Positions 15,301 to 30,300 of a DNA stretch of 64,000 bases are shown here, piece by piece (the stretch's first letter is position 1; each line of letters begins with the position of its first letter). The DNA is from Gymnorhina tibicen (Eukaryota; Chordata; Aves; Passeriformes; Artamidae): positions 124,001-188,000 of the forward strand of contig VXAZ01008026.1 in the NCBI GenBank assembly GCA_013399875.1. Direction: 5' to 3'. Below the pieces are notes generated by a model, which did no database searches, was not told where the DNA came from, and saw only the letters and a program-made list of their open reading frames with translations. The translations under genes and the position numbers were made by a program.

Positions 15301-18300
15301 AAAAAGAAAAAAGCAATACTTCATACAATCTACAACTGAACTGAACTGTGGACAACAGTACATAATTTCAACAGATTAGCTAGATAAAGAGCAGTCTACC
15401 AAAAACTAGTAAGAACAGAAATAACATCTAACACAAAAGTTACCAAGTATAAAGCTGCCAGAAGCTCAGAGTATCCTGTTCTGTTGCTACATTCTTCTCT
15501 ACTAAGTATATTCATCAATAAAAAATTAAATCATTCTGATGGACCCTGAATCTAACTCATTCTTATGTTCTCAAGTATCGTACGTTACCATGATAACAGA
15601 AGTATATAGAGTTTAACAAAATTGAAGTGCAAGACAGCTAATTTATGGCCTACAAGCTACCTACAACTCACAGAACAACCCATCTAGCTTGAAGCCTGCT
15701 CCAAATATTTCTCATTCTCCATCACTCAAGATATCCTGATTTCAAGAAAAACAGGAGCAAACTGCCAAAAATGTTTTAGCAGTAACAGTCCTCAGCATGG
15801 ATGTTTTCTGGCCTAGGGCTGACTTTTCTTGCATACACAAAGGTGGGAATGAATAACCCACAAACTCAAACCTTCCACACTTCATGCACACAATACAATT
15901 CTACAGATCAATCACCTCGTGTGGCATTTACCTCACAAAGTCTACTTGTTGGAGGAAGTCAGGTGGCCTGGCTAAAGCAAGTAGCATTGCTTTTGTGCAT
16001 GTTAACTATAAAATAGGGAAAAAATTACAAATCTGTAGAGAGGGCTATAATTTTACATATGATATCTGGTAAGATTACAGTATTATTCAGCTTTATTAAA
16101 ATAAAAAACTCTTACCTTTTCCCCATTAATTGAAACACTGAGTATTCCAATGCTGACCTGCAACCACCGGTCAGTTGGATTATAAATGCTAAGAACCGTC
16201 TGTGATGCAATTCCCACACAACAGGCATTAGGGAACTTCAGTTCTTCTGGTACTTTTATGTGTCCTTTGGAAGAAAATATGCTCCTGTTAGTTACAAGTA
16301 CTCAGAAGCAAATCAGAACTCAGGCTGCCACCAAGTTTATGAACTCATCTGACAAATGCTTCATAATGGCAAGGAAACGTTTGACTCCTACAGTTCTCAT
16401 AAGAATGTTTTCCCCAAGCAGGAAATTCAAAATTTCAATCATTTCTAATTTGCATCTTAAAGTTCTACCGTGACAAAAATAAACACTTACGGAAATGGCA
16501 CATTCCATGCAGACCCGCAAAGTATGTACATACACCTCATATAAAACACTCAGTGGTCACAATTTAATCAACTCAGAAAATCTGAACATTAGTATTACAA
16601 TGTCTTGTTAGTATAAAAATAGGCGAGGAGTATTTCACTATTTTAAAATGCACTAACAAGATCAATGATTTGGAACAATCAATAAACAAGCTCTAAACTG
16701 TCGCAGATTCAAATCTTCAACCCCACTAAGCTTGTCATTTAGACTGAAAGAATTAGCCAGGAAAAAAAGCCAAAAAACAACCAACAAGATTGTAGCTTAA
16801 AAGAAGTTTTTAAAATTAAAGAGTAATTTGTGTTGCTTACATTTAGAGCTAAGTCTAGATACAGAGTAATAACAGAAAGGACAGAAGACACTTGGCAGGT
16901 TGTATTTCCCTTCATAACCAGCTAACAGTTTTAGCCTTCACTGACTGCTAACACCAAATTAGGCTGGAAATAGAAATGTCCCCTACTTTCCAGATAAAAT
17001 ACAATGGAATTTCAAGAGCATGAGTTGTCTTGCCTAGTTTGAACTGAAGCTAGGATTTTTCTTCCTCCTATGAAAGGTAGTTCTAGATCCTTTACACAAA
17101 CACAAAACTACTTAATATTGAAGAATGCTGAAATTCTCCTAAATTATGAGAAATGGGTTTTTTTAAGACCATTAGGGGAGCTATAAGAATAGACACTGAA
17201 TTCAGAGAACATCATTAAACAAGGAAACTAGTGATAGGGTTTGCATAAACAATAATTGCAGTTACACATAGTACCATCTTAATTTTACTTACTATAACGT
17301 AAGCAACACCGCTATCACCATTCCTGTCCACAGCTGTATTTCAAATGCACTGTAGAAAACACACTTACCGATACCAGGCGACTTCGACAACTCCCACTCA
17401 CTTCTGCCAACTCCAAGAGGTTGTCCAGCACATGGTTTTATATTTAAGATATTATTATTCCATGAAGTAGGGTGTGAATTATAAAGTGAAACTGCACCTA
17501 AAGAGCCAGGACCAATATTTGGACCTAAAGGAATTCCTAACATAAGCGGATTCTCAACAAGTCCTGCTGGGATACCAGAACAAGGAAGTCCTGCTGGAAG
17601 GCCAAAACCTGCAGAACTGCAGCCATGAAACTGAGACAGAACTGCATTTCCTGTAGGTTGTATAGTGCCCGGATGCTGCTGTGCAAATAGAGTTGTTGCA
17701 AGAGAATGCCCTGTAAGCAAGGTGGGAACAGAAGAAGAAATTGCTTGACTCTCAGAGGTAGTGACATGGGATTTAACAGTTGATACAGGAACACACTGTT
17801 CACCAGATGAGTTTTGATTGCATGGCAAACAGGTGTTTAATCCAGAATAAAGAGGTAATATATTCAGAGATGGTAATCCTTGTCTCTGTGCTTTGTTTGT
17901 TTGATCCTGACACACTTCTTGTGCATCAACATTGACAGAAAGTGGCTGAAAGGTGCAGAGTTTACTTGGTAAAGCTGATTTAACATGGTCTAGCTCTTCG
18001 TGATTTGCTGGTACATTTGAAGGAACAGATGGAAGCCGCTTCTCATTCTTCAGAAAACCTTTTTTGGCCAGTTCTCGGTCCAGTACAGTATCAAGTTTTC
18101 TTTGAAGACCAGCAAGTTCATTTTCTTCTCGTTTCTGGTCACTACTAAGTACTTCTTCTTTTCTATTTCTTTGACATGAGTGGTCTTCTAGATTTTCCTT
18201 CGTATATTTCTGTGGAGGAGTTGGGCTGGCCCGAATTATTGTTGTGCTCAGTTCACCAAAATTTTCGTCCTAGTAAACAAATACAACATGCAGTATTACA

Positions 18301-21300
18301 TATTTTAGAAAGCAACAGGGTACATAAAACAGACCTTAATGCCAGTACTGCCTGTTCAGGAAACTTTCCTGTCTGATCCTTACTGGTATTGCCATCCAAT
18401 ATAAATAATCAAGTTTGTCTTGTCTGAAGTTTTACTTTTGTAACTGTGGCTCTTCACCTTGAAAAAAGAAAAACCTGCAACTTCAACCTGTCTGCTATCC
18501 TAAAGACATATTCTACTGGGTCTAGCTGAGATAAGAGTTGATTTTCTTCACAGCAATCTCTGTGGTGCTATATATTTAGATCTGTGTTCAAAACAACACT
18601 GATAACACACCAGACATACTTGCCAGATTAAAAAAAAAAAAAAAAAAAANNNNNNNNNNNNNNNNNNNNNNNAAAAAAAAAAAAAAAGAAAGAACTGAAT
18701 GGTCTTGAACCAAATCACTAACCAAAAAGGATTCAAGATGCATGAAAATGAATTGACACAAACATTTTCTTTGTGCACCCACACAAAGAAACCATCCAAG
18801 CCCAGAGACCTGCCATTTTGATAGGTATGGTGTAGCTGGAACTGAGCACTCATATTTACACAGACATGCATGTAAGTCAGAAAGGTTCTTCAGGTTTTGT
18901 CTGTCTGTTTTTTAAAGTTCTATCCACAATTACACACACTTTGGAAGGGAGGGGACATAACACCGATTCCAGATTCCGAGGAATGCATTAATTCAGATAA
19001 AAGATTGCCAATTATTTTCATCAGCGTAAGACTGCAAGTCTGAATGCAAATTTCACCCTCAGTGTACATTCTTTTCTAAAGCAATAAAAGCAGTCAGAAT
19101 GACTGTCAGAGGTAGAAAATAGTAGTTTCAGTCCTGAAAGAAGTAGTACAATCTACATTATGTATTTATAAACATTTCTCCCAAAAAAAAAAAAAAACAG
19201 GAAAAGTATTCTCCTAACAATTGACACTGAACAGCAAGGGAGCCTCAGGTGTGATGAAAGCAGATACAGATCCTGCAAAATACTACTGGAATACCGCACC
19301 ACATTCCAAGAACAGAATGACTTAATGAGAACTTATGGAAAAAAAGGAAAGGAAAAAAAACCCATCAACTCTTACATTTTCAAAAGTTCCTAGTTTTTTT
19401 ATTGTTTTACTATGTTTGTATTTATTAGAGTGTGTGCATTTAGTACAGTTGATACCAAAATTCAAGTTTCTGAAAAACTCAGAAGCTGGAAAGAAGCAGA
19501 ATACCTTTTCCCTATGCACAGCATATCCTCAACTGTTTCAAAACCCTTAAGGCTTTTCTAATTTAGAATTACTTCGACCTATAAATTTTGGTTTAGGGCC
19601 AAAGGTGAGGTGCTGTTCTGTGTTTCTTACCCAGTATGTCTCTGGATTATGTATCACTGCTGTGTTCTTATGGGTACTGCCAGGTGCAGAGACATAGGTT
19701 AACCTGCTCATGCTTGGACTCGAGTAAATAGACTGAGGTAGCACATTCTCTTTACAGGGAGATTCCTGACAATGTGACGGGCAAGTAAAGTCCTTTTCAG
19801 ATCTGAAAAAGAGATTCAAAGTATGTATCTATAATGCTGACCTCAAGAAAATCAATGTTACACATTACCTATACTACTCTAAAAGTCAACTTACTTAGCC
19901 ATTCTGTTAAATGCAGTCAATAGAAATGAGAAATCAGCTCTCAACCTTTACAAATTCTGGCTTTGGTGTACATAAAACTCATTTTCATTCTATATAAATC
20001 CATATAGGTAAAGCATTGGAGTTCCACAACTGAACTCAGATGCTAAGGCCACACAAACAACACAACTTATTGGAAGAAAAAGAAGTGAATCAATATACTT
20101 GCATCTAACTAGATTAAGAAGTCAAATGAAATCATTCAACCTCCCAGGCATCACACATTAGTTTCCTATTCACTGCTGAGATTCTCTTCATTTCAAACAC
20201 CTGAAAACACAGGATCTCTCACCATTTTGTTCAACAAGACAAGCTAACATGACAACAATTAAAGTCACTGACAATTTTAACTTGAAATCCTAATATCTAT
20301 ACAACATGCCTGTGAAAATACATCTACTCCCGCACATATTAATTTCTGAGAAATGCCAGACAGCCTGTAATTCTAATAACACATACAAACACAAACTGTA
20401 GTTAAATACCAAACAATGAACTTAAAAGTTAAGTCAGGGAAATCAGTTGCCTCAAATTTTTATAAGACTGCACACAACCATTAGCTACTGGCCATGTTTA
20501 TGTTTAAGACTACAGAATTAATTTAGTTGTAATCTTATGACACATTGTTATGGGAGCTCATTTAAGAAACATTGTTCTTTCAGTTGCTAAGAAAACCTTA
20601 AACCTTGGACACAAGTTCGTATCAAAATACAAAATGATCAAAAGCAATACAAATATTTCTATCCATCCTCTCCCACAACAAGCAGTGATACAAATCTGAG
20701 AACCAAATGGAGTGAAATACTTCTAAGTTTACAAAACACATCTTTATTGGTCTATAGAATGTCCAGCTTAGTGTATAATGAAGTCTTAGCCCAATAAAGA
20801 TCTTCTATAAATCTAGATCACAGTCAACATTCAAACTAAAACATGATCCCTTAACAATCTTCATGAAGCACTAATTCTTATAACCTGCACCAAGAAATTT
20901 ACCCTGAAAATGCTGTTCCAGAAGTCTCACTAGGAGAAGAATGAATCAGAGGCGAGGTTGAAGGTCTGAAGCTATACTGCTCATCCTCCAGAGGTAAGTC
21001 ACATTCAGGTAGAATGGGTTTATGCTCTGGCAAATAAACAGAATTTAATAACAGTATTTATTTATGGACAGGAAACAAGTTTACTGTCAAGAAAAGCCTT
21101 TTCAGCAACTAATCGCATTTATATAGGTTTACTTACCAGTACTATTCTGGGAAGATGAGGAGAGCTGCTCAAAAGTTACGTGTTTTGCATTCCCACCACA
21201 AGGAGTACTGGCATCCTTGTTTCTCTTCTCTATATTGGCATTTTGCTTCCTCTCATCATTGTTCAATTTCTGCATAGATTTGGCTGTTGTAGGACTTACT

Positions 21301-24300
21301 GAGACATATTTACTAGATTGCTTGGCAGGTTTTAAGTTGCTGAGGGATGGAGTATTTCCTGCACGTCCCTCCACCAAGTCATTACATGGTTCAGGAACAG
21401 CATTTGCTCCTTGATCTACCGTTTCTCTGTCTTCCCCTATACAACATGTACTAGTGAGATTGCTGTTCTGGTAAGCAAGCAGATTTTGCTGTGCCACTTC
21501 CATTTTGGCTGCTAAGGGAATTCCACATGTGTGGGCTTCATTTCCATTAAGCGTCTCTGATCTAACATCAGCACCCATCGACTGTAAATGTTGACTATTC
21601 ACCAAATCTGACAACTTCTCTGAATATTGAACATTATCTGCAATTACATCTTCATGGCTGGGAATACCAGACAGACTAGAAAAATTCTGACTGTCACTTT
21701 CTTCAATAAGATAATCCAGCAATCGCTTCTCTCTTCCTTGCTGTTTGCTATGATTATTCATCAAGTCTTCTGCAAGAGCATCCTTATGTTTATCTTTACC
21801 CAGTAAAAAGGTATCAGATGTAAGGTTCTGGACAGATGCTTCGTGTTTCACAACACTCCCGTATACACTTTCATGTCTGTTCTCATTTGTTTTTTTGAGG
21901 TATTTTTCCATATCAAATGCACTATTTTCCTCACTGCTGGATAATACCTCATTAGCAGAGAGTTCAGCCTCTTTAACAACTCCAGGAAGGACATGTGTTC
22001 TTTTACTTTTATTGGAGAGTGCCATCATCATAGCAGCTAGCTGGGAAGGTTCAGCACTAGTGGAAGCATTAGCAATAGCATTTGCAATTGTGGTGATACT
22101 CAAGACAGAGTCAGAATTATTAGATAAGCCATCCTCAAACTCGTCTTTATGAATTCCATCCTACAACAAAACAAAATGAGTTAAGAACCACAGTAAGAAA
22201 ATTTTTGTTTAGTGTTTTGTTTCTTGTTTGCATTTCAGGATATGGCAACATATTAACATTCTTCATTGATGCATTTTTAAACACCTGTCAAGAAGGAACA
22301 CTATCACAGACATAATTCTCATTCTCCTGATTTTTTAAGTCTACTCCACAAAGCCACAAAGGGTTTTTTAGATTAAATAAGTATTGCCTGCTAGGAAGCC
22401 TTAGTTCGTGTGAAACTTTTAAAATCCTAAAATGCTTTAGTTCAGTTGAAAGAACTGAGAGTAAAATCCTATCATGGACAAACAGCAGAGAAGTTACCAT
22501 GACCAAATATACAGTAACTTCCCAATTAACTTTAAATCATCTGCCTCTACAGAGAGAAGTCAAAGCTATTCCTACAGCTTTCTCTATCACTCAAGTCTTA
22601 TTTCTTTAGTTTTCACATTGGGTATGCTTAGCAAAGGGTATGGAGTAGGTACACAGTTATGTTCAGAGCCCAGTTTCTTTCTCTCTCTCTCTCAGATGGA
22701 CACAGACTCAGGAAGAATTGATAACACCTGTCCTCCTGTAGATATGCATGCATGACTTCACAACATCCTCATTAAAAGACAGACAAAGCATAGAGCAGAC
22801 CGGTAAACCCTGACTGGACTGAAAACTAGCTGAACTGCCAGGCTCAAAGGGTAGATCAGCAGCACCAAGTCCATCAGGAGGCCAGTCACTCACTGGTAGA
22901 CTATCCTGGGGATCAAGACAGGGGCCAGTACTGTTCAACAACTTCATTAATGATGTGGATGATGGGGCAGAGTGCACCTTCAGCAAGTTCCATCATCATA
23001 CAAAATTGGGAGGGGTGGCTGATACGCCAGGAAAGTCAGCTGTCCTTCAGAGGGACCTCAACAGAAAAGAAACATGGGCTGAAAAATTCAAAGGGAAATG
23101 GCAAGACCAGCACCTAAGGAGGAATAGCCCCAGGCCCCCATACAGGCTCTGGGCCAACCAGCTGGAAAGCAGCTTGGCAGAAAAGGATTTGGGGGTCCCA
23201 GCAGACAGGAAGTTGACCACAAGCCAGGTGAAAAAGGTCAACAGCATCCTGGCCTGCATTAGGAGGAGCGCTGCCAGCAGGCTTAGGGAGGCCACACACT
23301 CAGGCAGAGAAGGTAGACATCTAGGACTACCAAACTGAAAAGACACCTTTTTTCAGACTTGCACCATGTTCATATTCTTAAATTTTATCAACTAAAAGAT
23401 TTCATTCCCATGCTAAAGATAAGTTCTTTCATTAAAAAAATAGAAGGGGAAGACACAGCTGAAATTCAGAAACTTGATCACAGAACATCAACAGCCTACA
23501 AGTCTCTGAAAAACTATAGGCTGACAGACTGAGCAATTCCAAAAGTGAAGTTAGAAGAAAAAGGAAAATGAGATGGTGATGATAACATCTGACTTACTAC
23601 AGGATCATGCCATTCTAATGAAACTATACTAAGAAACGGGGGCACCTACTAGGCTTCAAATGATCAATATAAAAAGCAGTGAGCTGATACACAAGTCCAA
23701 ATTTAGCTGTATTCAAAGAAACAATAACACTTGGAGTAATTCAAATTTTGTTTCAGTTCATAGTTACACTTTAAAGAAAAATACTAGAGAAATACCTTTG
23801 CTTTACTTTTGGTAGCAGCTTCTGTATTAATGTTTTCATGTATTCCAGCAGCAGTATCCACCCTATGCCCTGAACCTTCAGTGCTGGTAAAATTTGCATG
23901 TTCTTTTGTTTGTGCTTCTAAGTCATCTAAGAAAAACAAACAAACAAACATAGAATTAATTTACAGTAAGGAAATTGTCTAAAAACCTGCATTCTTGGGA
24001 CACACATGCTCCCTTAATGCCCCAGAGAATAAAAGAGCCGTTCCATAGTTACCTGAAAACACCTCAGACAACTGTGAAATCTCTTGGCCGATGTCACCTC
24101 CTGATGAATCAGACTGCCTTAGCAAAGCAACAGGCTGCCTTTTCTTCGGGGATGTAATATAGTAACCAAAAGATGGCTATAAAAAATATCCCAGAATATA
24201 GCATGAGTAAATTTAATAACTAACAAATAGGTTCAATGGGCTTGCAAAGCGGTTTTGGTTCGCCGTGTCTGCTCAGTATACCTCTCATACCACTAAGAAA

Positions 24301-27300
24301 TAAGATGTGCCTCCTAGCATTGCAAATGCCTAATCTAAACACATACACTACACTTCCCAAATGTACATAAAATAAACTAACAACTGGCATGGCTGAACCC
24401 CAGCTAGTGACTAAGTATCACACAGCTGTTTGCTCACTCCCCACCTCCTCCTGACAGAAAGAATTGGAAAGAATAGGTAAACCTTGTGGGTTGAGATAAG
24501 AACAGTTTAATAACTGATGCAAGATATAAATTATAATACTGGTAATGAAAAGGAAGGAGAGGGGAATAACACACGAGAGAAGCAGCTGGTGCACAACACA
24601 ATTGCTCACTGCCCACAGACCAATACCCAGTCTGTCCCTGAACAGTGATCCATGGCTGCCAGCCAACTCCCCCCAGTTTACAGACTGAGCAGGATGTTCT
24701 ATGGTACAGAATATCCCTTTGGTCAGTTTGGGTCAGCTGTCCTGGCCGTGCTCCCTCCCAGCTTCTTGAGCACCTGCTTCACTGGCAGACCATGAGACAC
24801 TCAAAAGTCCTTGATTTAGCGTAAGTACTACTTAGCGACAACCAAAACATCAGTGTGTTATCAACATTATTCTCATACTAAATCCAAAACAAAACACTGT
24901 ACCAACTGCTATGAAGAAAACTAACTATCCCAGCTGAAACCAGGACACAACTTACTTTTACCGGTTACTCAAAATAAAGAAATAAAGTATAGACGCTCGC
25001 ATCATCTCTGCCTGGAGGCATGCTCTGCCACTAAGCCTTGGAATACTTAGGACAGAACATGTCAACTTTAACAATTCCTCGTGACACCAGTGAATTACAG
25101 AAGCATGTGTGACTTCTTCTGCCCATTGCACATACTTCCCCATTTATTTTTGTCTGAAACACAGATGAGATCCTATCTACCAATAGCAGAAGAGAGAAGC
25201 GCCATCCAAGAGATGCAAGAAGTATACAGATGTTAGTAAGTTGGAATCTAGATTATTACATTTTTACTGAAGTTGGGCATTGCACATCAACTATCAACAG
25301 CCATTCAGAGATGCCCTCACTGTTCAAATACCCCTGTGTGAGCAGCATTTCACTCAACTATGTAGATAATCTGCTGGGACATCCAATAAGCCTCCTGTAT
25401 ATGGCGTATTTTTCTCCCTCTAATCCTACACATAATCAGTTCCTGACCAAAAGGTGAAAATCAACATTCATCAATAACACCAGCCAGCCAATTTCACATC
25501 AGAAATTCCAGTGGGAAACCAGTCAACCCACACCTGTCACAAGGAGAAAATTTCCTTCCTAAATCAATTTAGAAAATTAGATATGAGAAAGAACTAGTTA
25601 CAAAATAACAAAACTAGTGCTAATTGTTGCTTTTCTTGTCTTTTCCTAGTGTCTCAATATTAACATTTACATACATACCCGTTTCACATCACTGCCTCCA
25701 CCAAGACAACCAAGAGCTTCAGATCTCTGACCAAAGAACTCCCCCAAAGACAAACGTAAATAGCTGGCATCTTTATGAAGACCAGATGTTCTCGGCAGAA
25801 AGCAGCTATTAGCAGATTTCCACGAAGTATTTGCTAATTCAGATGCATTTGGACTGCCTACCTTTCCTGCCTGCAGACAAAGAGATTTCGTAAGTTGCAA
25901 CTTGTAAATAAATTAGAAAACTATTCTGTTTGCATGGAGATCATTAGTTACCTGCACAAGCCTGTGTGCTTTCTCAAATTCTTCCTGGTCTTGTGCAATC
26001 ATAGCTGCTGCTTCAGCTTAAAACCAAAAAGAACATTTATTAAAATAAGGCATAAGTTTCTAAGCACTGTCATTACTATTTGTCATCATTAAACTCAATT
26101 TGATGGAAAGTTACTGCATATATAATTCTAGACCTGAGACAGTCTGGGACACACTAGGAGTTATCCCATCCCATTTTGGTGAGAAAAGTTACATGAAATT
26201 AGTTTTAAAGGAGTACTCGTGGGTTCTTTAGAAGCCAAAATAAAATCAGCATTTAGCTAATTAACTTAGTGGTGAATAAAGAAAGTTTCTAACAGCCTTA
26301 TGCCCAAGCTAAACTATAACTTTTTATAGGTTGTGATACCCATACTAGCTAGAACCAAGCATCGTATGGCTAACTCGGTTCAAACCTTTACTATATTTGG
26401 GGTTGAAAATTTTTTCCATTAAGGTGGTACCTTTGAATTGGAGCAAAAGAGAGAGACTGGCTTGTACCAGTTCAAGAAAAAGCCATGCAAATTAACAGGC
26501 CAAATAACTCAATCTTACTTTTGAATTCAAATGTCTGTACTATTTTCACAATTACCATCTACAAAACAACTAACACTTAAGAGTCCCTTCACCAAAACGA
26601 TGTGAAAAACTGATCAAGAGATACTGCTCTACCACCTGATTGCAATATTAATGTATCATTAAGCTCATCAAAACTTCAAAAATACGTGGCCTTGTACACA
26701 GAGCATCCCTAGGCATAGAGGGCACAGGGCAAAAGCTCAGAACGGACACAAATCTATAAGGTGAATACAGTTGTTGTCCATTAAATTACTCGTGGGAAGT
26801 TGTAATACATATTCTGAGGAAAAAATCAAAGTTGGAACACAACTTTATTGCGCAATCCAACTTCATCTCCTAAAGGCAACCTGGCGCTATCAATGACACA
26901 TGGTTATATCCTGTTGAACTCTCAGTCAGTAGCAGTTCTTTATCTTCTATACGAGCCCTACAGCCTCCAGAGACTTTCTGAAGGACCCAACACTGTCAAG
27001 TGAGCACTCCTGCACTATTCCATACAAGAACACACTGTGTGCACAGTTTGCTGACAGAGAGACACGTCATAAATGAGACTCCAGACAACCAGATGTAACA
27101 TTTCCTTTTTGTCCTTACAAATAAAATTTCTTCAGCTGTCAAACACCACTGCAGACAGACAAGTAGACTAGCAGCCAGAAAAATGCCAACCACATGGAAT
27201 CTGTCAGTGTGTTATCATCTACCATGCAAAGAGGTAAGCCCATCAACTTGAAAGCAGAAGTGTTTAAAAACCTATCAGGTGGGAAAAACCTAAGCAGCCT

Positions 27301-30300
27301 TTGAAAAATTCACAGCAGTCAAATATTCTAATCACTCGACAACTCAAGTCTAAGATTCAGGAACGTGTCTGAAATATAATGGCATTTGAAATGGAAGAGT
27401 TCTACGTTACTGACGTAGTAGATGGGTAAGTGTCTCCAAAATGGGATGATATTTACTTGAACCATCAGAAAACAACTACAGTGTTGAAAAACATTATTTC
27501 AACCAGTCAACCCTGTATGATCACTCATTCAAAATAAACAGTGTTACACAACATTCACTTTGAAAGAAAGAAGAACCTTGAGTGGGCCGTGGATGTTTTG
27601 AGAATACATTAGCCCATCCACATGTCAGCTTTAGAAACTAGAAGAGATCAGGAGAAACGCTGTTGCACACATTGCTTGAATCTCTTATAAAACAGATGAG
27701 CAGATGACATTTTGGTGCTAAGGAACTGATTTGTCTACAGCACTACACGTGTATTATCCAAGCCTGTATGACAAATATACAGACTCTCACGAAGATCAGT
27801 CTGACGTAGCTTAAGGATAATAAACAACTTTTTAAGTAATCAGAGGTTCAAAAAGCCTGGAATTCAAGGGAAGATGAGAGTTCCATAAAGTCCTTCAACA
27901 AACTCCAATATTTTTCAGTACCAATACTGTATTCACATTCTAGTTGATTTTGTAGTAGTTCCTCATTTATAATTATTTCCTGTCTTATAAGCATCATGCA
28001 ATACAAAATTACTCCTTTTCTTGCAAGAAAGGATAACAACAATTAAAGTCCAAAGGAAAAACTGTGGAAGTGAGAGGAGTTGCTTTAGCTCATACAATAG
28101 GTACCAATGGCATATGTTAGAATGCTTCTTCTTTTGTTTTAAAACACTCTTCATGGCAAGAGCAGGAAACACAGAAAGAAGCTATGAACTATAAATAATG
28201 GTATAGTATCACTACAGACTACTATCAACATCAGCTTTCAAATAATTTGCAGTATCTAAAACCTGGAGGCTTTGCAACACCAAATACTGATTTGTTGAAA
28301 TGAAACCAGTAAAAAAGCGAAAAAGTTTACTTAACATTATTACAGACAACAAGAGTTAACTAAAAAAGAAGATTACATACAGCCAGTAATGAACTCCTCA
28401 TTTCTTTTATCATATTCAGACATATTTAAATCTTGTTCTTCATCAAATGCAGTATAATATGCAAGATCAGTCACCCATTTGCCCTCCTCATTTTGATAGA
28501 CAATGCTGTGTGGTAAATCACCTGAAAGACACATCAAATGCTACATTATGGATTAAAATAAAAAGGGATATGGCAAAATGTCTTATTTTTGGATTAAGTT
28601 CCCTTGCCAGAAGTCTGCAACAATTTAAAAAAACAGAGCTCAAGTTGCTGCAGCTGCAAGCTTTAAACTCGTTTCATCAGCAAATAGTTAACAGTTTAAG
28701 TGCAACATACAAATCAGTGTTTCTTAAAACAAAAGCAAGTCAGAATTAATTCATGCTACATTGGTTTTTATTAACAACTCCTACAACTAAATAAAAATGC
28801 CTAGCTTACAATTTTATTTCTTTTTCCATGCAGCAGAATATGGTCACAATTGCTTAGACAGGTTTAGCGTAAAGATAGGTTGTATGTAAAACATCCTACC
28901 TTTGTCTGTCATAGCTAAACTTAAGTTCTCACAGCTATCCCCAGCTGGAGACAGGTAAGTATCAGGAAGACCAACTTCACATTCAGTTGCATCTGCCTGA
29001 GGTGCATTTGCACTACGAACTTCAGGAGTGGTGTCATGTCCCAAAAATCCTCTTGCTGTGTGCAGCACTTCTGCATCAGAAGAAGCAGCCTGACGGACAG
29101 AGGACTCTACTTCTTGCTTTGGAAGGACATCTGAGACATCAGCTTTATGGCTGTCTATGAACTGGAGATACAGGGAATCTAATCGCAGCTCATCAGCTGA
29201 ACAGGAATCCTGCACATCCCCAGCAGTCATGGAATTCTTTGAAAACAATAATAATCATTTGAAAAGTGTCAGAAGCACAGTTATTAACTGCATGTACTAA
29301 AAGTTCTAGATACAAAACAGTCCAAGTTGACTATGTTTGAAAAACATGCCTAAAACCGAAGTGGTATCATTAATTTTTTGTAAAGAAAGGCTGGGTGGTT
29401 AGCTGAAGATCTAACAAGCTTTCAAACACACTGCCATCTTCTACTACAGCCTTACTCTATATGATTAATAGGAATTTAAATGGAAATTTCATACCGTTTG
29501 CTGTACTGCTCTGGGCAGCATTTCTCTTTGCACAGGACATCCAGTTATCCCTTCATTTTGTGAATCTTCATCACTAGCATTTCCAGAGTCTACTCCAGCC
29601 ACAGCCCTGTAACTGGCAGAATCCTGAAAGTTCTCCTTTACATAAAAAATATAAAATATTTAGGTTCCACTAGAATATATATATGAAAGAAAAAAGAAAT
29701 AACACTATAGGGTGTTTTAGTATGTTAAAAAATTCTCTAGTAGTAAAGAGATTAACAATACTTTGTTCACTCGTATGGCACAGCCATAGCCAGCACCTCT
29801 AGTTAGCCTCTACCACCAAGGACAATAGTTCCTGGCTAGGCCAATCCATGCATGTGCCTCCAAGGGCATACACAGCAAGAAGATGGGAGGATCTCTTCTT
29901 ATTCCTAATACATCCTCTCATTCCCTTTAACATGGGTACTGTGTTATTCCTCTTTCCCTTCTGGCTGACCCATTGTTGGATGAGGGCTCCAAATCAGACT
30001 CAGAGCCATTTGTACCTACCCTACTGTCTATCTACAAGGCAGTGGAGCAGGGACATCTTGCACAAACAGAGAAGACTTGAGATCAGAGAGCAGAGCTCTG
30101 TTATTCTCGCTCTTAAAACCACTTATCCCTTCCTTCATGTACTGCCGTAGCAACTGGCAGCCTATCCAGACCACTTGTACAGGGTTAACATCACTTCCCA
30201 CACAGCCTGGAAACTCTGATGTCAGTTGGGAAATTTCTGAAATTTCAGAAGCTGCAGTTTAACTGTTTAAATCAATCACACTGTTCCACTCTGGTCAAGC

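Noticed and set aside
18548..18871. 107-codon minus-strand frame spanning the poly(A) gap
   Set aside because: Its middle is poly-Phe from the homopolymer and unknown residues from N. It does not match CEP192 phase.
22955..23346. Overlapping 127- and 99-codon frames
   Set aside because: They lie in a CR1 LINE fragment and are remnants or antisense shadows of it, not host genes.
24418..24666. 82- and 60-codon minus-strand frames
   Set aside because: They lie within the solo LTR and do not resemble gag, pol or env. The LTR carries no coding sequence.
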